Part shown: one piece after another, positions 63,762 to 64,000 of the stretch
How the letters are laid out: each line of letters begins with the position of its first letter
Numbering within the stretch: position 1 is the stretch's first letter
Assembly (NCBI RefSeq): GCF_012927085.1
Contig: NZ_JABBFX010000001.1
Span: 2,232,001 to 2,296,000 of the forward strand
DNA from: Ramlibacter agri
Lineage (GTDB): Bacteria; Pseudomonadota; Gammaproteobacteria; Burkholderiales; Burkholderiaceae_C
Direction of reading: 5' to 3'
Length of the DNA: 64,000 nt
The notes under the pieces: generated by a model
What the model was told of the DNA's origin: nothing
Database searches by the model: none
The model's input: the letters and a program-made list of their open reading frames with translations, nothing else
Translations under genes and position numbers: made by a program

Positions 63762-64000
63762 TGCTGGCGCTCCCCCTGTTCGTCGGCGCGGCGGAAGCGC
63801 GGCAGCAGCGTGCCGTCACCCGCTTCCTCGAAGCAGACGGCCACCGGCAGGCCGATGCGCAGTTCCTCCGGCGCGACGTCCACGACGTTCGTGACGAGCC
63901 GCACGTCGTCGGCATCGTCCAGGAGGATCACGCAGACGTTGTAGGGCCCATGGTCCTTCAACGCCGGGTGGATGGCCTGGTGGCCGACCGTCCAGGTATA
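63758..64000 (-). CDS. DUF35 OB-fold acyl-CoA-associated protein, 5' end outside window
   Basis: This is the last 80 residues of a DUF35 (Zn-ribbon and OB-fold) protein; the frame is open at the right edge, so the start and the zinc ribbon lie outside. Visible OB-fold blocks are 'YTWTVGHQAIHPALK' and 'YNVCVILLDDADDVRLVTNV'. DUF35 proteins bind CoA esters and form complexes with SCP2-type thiolases, and the thiolase gene follows with a 4-bp ATGA overlap, which supports a two-subunit enzyme. Confidence 0.8.
   Translation of the reverse strand, partial: YTWTVGHQAIHPALKDHGPYNVCVILLDDADDVRLVTNVVDVAPEELRIGLPVAVCFEEAGDGTLLPRFRRADEQGERQQ

Overview
The window is dense, high-GC chromosomal DNA (visibly about two-thirds G+C) with genes on both strands, short intergenic gaps and many ATGA-type overlaps. 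Several features point to a betaproteobacterium of the Burkholderiales, most like Comamonadaceae (Ramlibacter/Variovorax type). They are four orphan Bug-type (tripartite tricarboxylate) solute-binding proteins, the Rieske/BKACE/thiolase catabolic genes, and short dispersed GC-rich inverted repeats between genes. The taxonomic call is inference. I found no rRNA, tRNA, CRISPR, insertion sequence or prophage gene, and no gene-free stretch longer than 300 bases.

Layout. 1-7.3 kb: the 3' part of a giant MBG/YDG-repeat exported protein, followed by two overlapping paralogous exported proteins. 7.3-17.1 kb: mixed chromosomal genes, namely a 2OG-Fe(II) oxygenase-like protein, a conserved hypothetical, a Suv3-type RNA helicase, a Tat-exported MsrA, an aldehyde dehydrogenase, a ModE-like/PBP regulator, and an SDR plus formamidase pair. 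17.2-21.6 kb: a minus-strand operon of MACPF pore-forming protein, trypsin-like protease, GT4 glycosyltransferase and FkbM methyltransferase, divergent from a sorbosone-dehydrogenase-like beta-propeller enzyme across a perfect palindrome. 23-33 kb: a long minus-strand catabolic series under a GntR/FCD regulator (SDR, BKACE, Rieske oxygenase, Bug protein, ThDP enzyme, HpaI-type aldolase, ICL/PEPM lyase, cupin, Kelch protein). 33-38.4 kb: an ABC-type binding protein, a LysR regulator, and a Bug protein translationally coupled to a sulfatase.

38.4-54.9 kb is the most interesting part. A phospholipase D-like lipoprotein, two outer-membrane channel-like proteins, a BASS symporter, a ClC channel, two sulfatases, a genuine formylglycine-generating enzyme, two DUF1254/DUF1214 proteins, a DUF1622 membrane protein, a class A acid phosphatase and an unusual heptad-amplified DUF202 protein surround an orphan FixJ-type response regulator. 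Five of the transcription units carry the same inverted repeat (GGACC-NN-GGTCC type) 55-75 bp before the first start codon, and at two of them the similarity continues downstream with fixed spacing. I infer a co-regulated organosulfate uptake and desulfation regulon. The sulfatases and the FGE have no signal peptide, which fits substrate import followed by cytoplasmic hydrolysis.

55-64 kb: a BaiN-type flavoprotein, a LysE exporter, and an IclR regulator with two Bug proteins and a TauD-type dioxygenase. A minus-strand operon (DUF35 OB-fold protein, SCP2-type thiolase, Ldh2-type dehydrogenase, F420/NADP-type reductase) then runs off the right edge.
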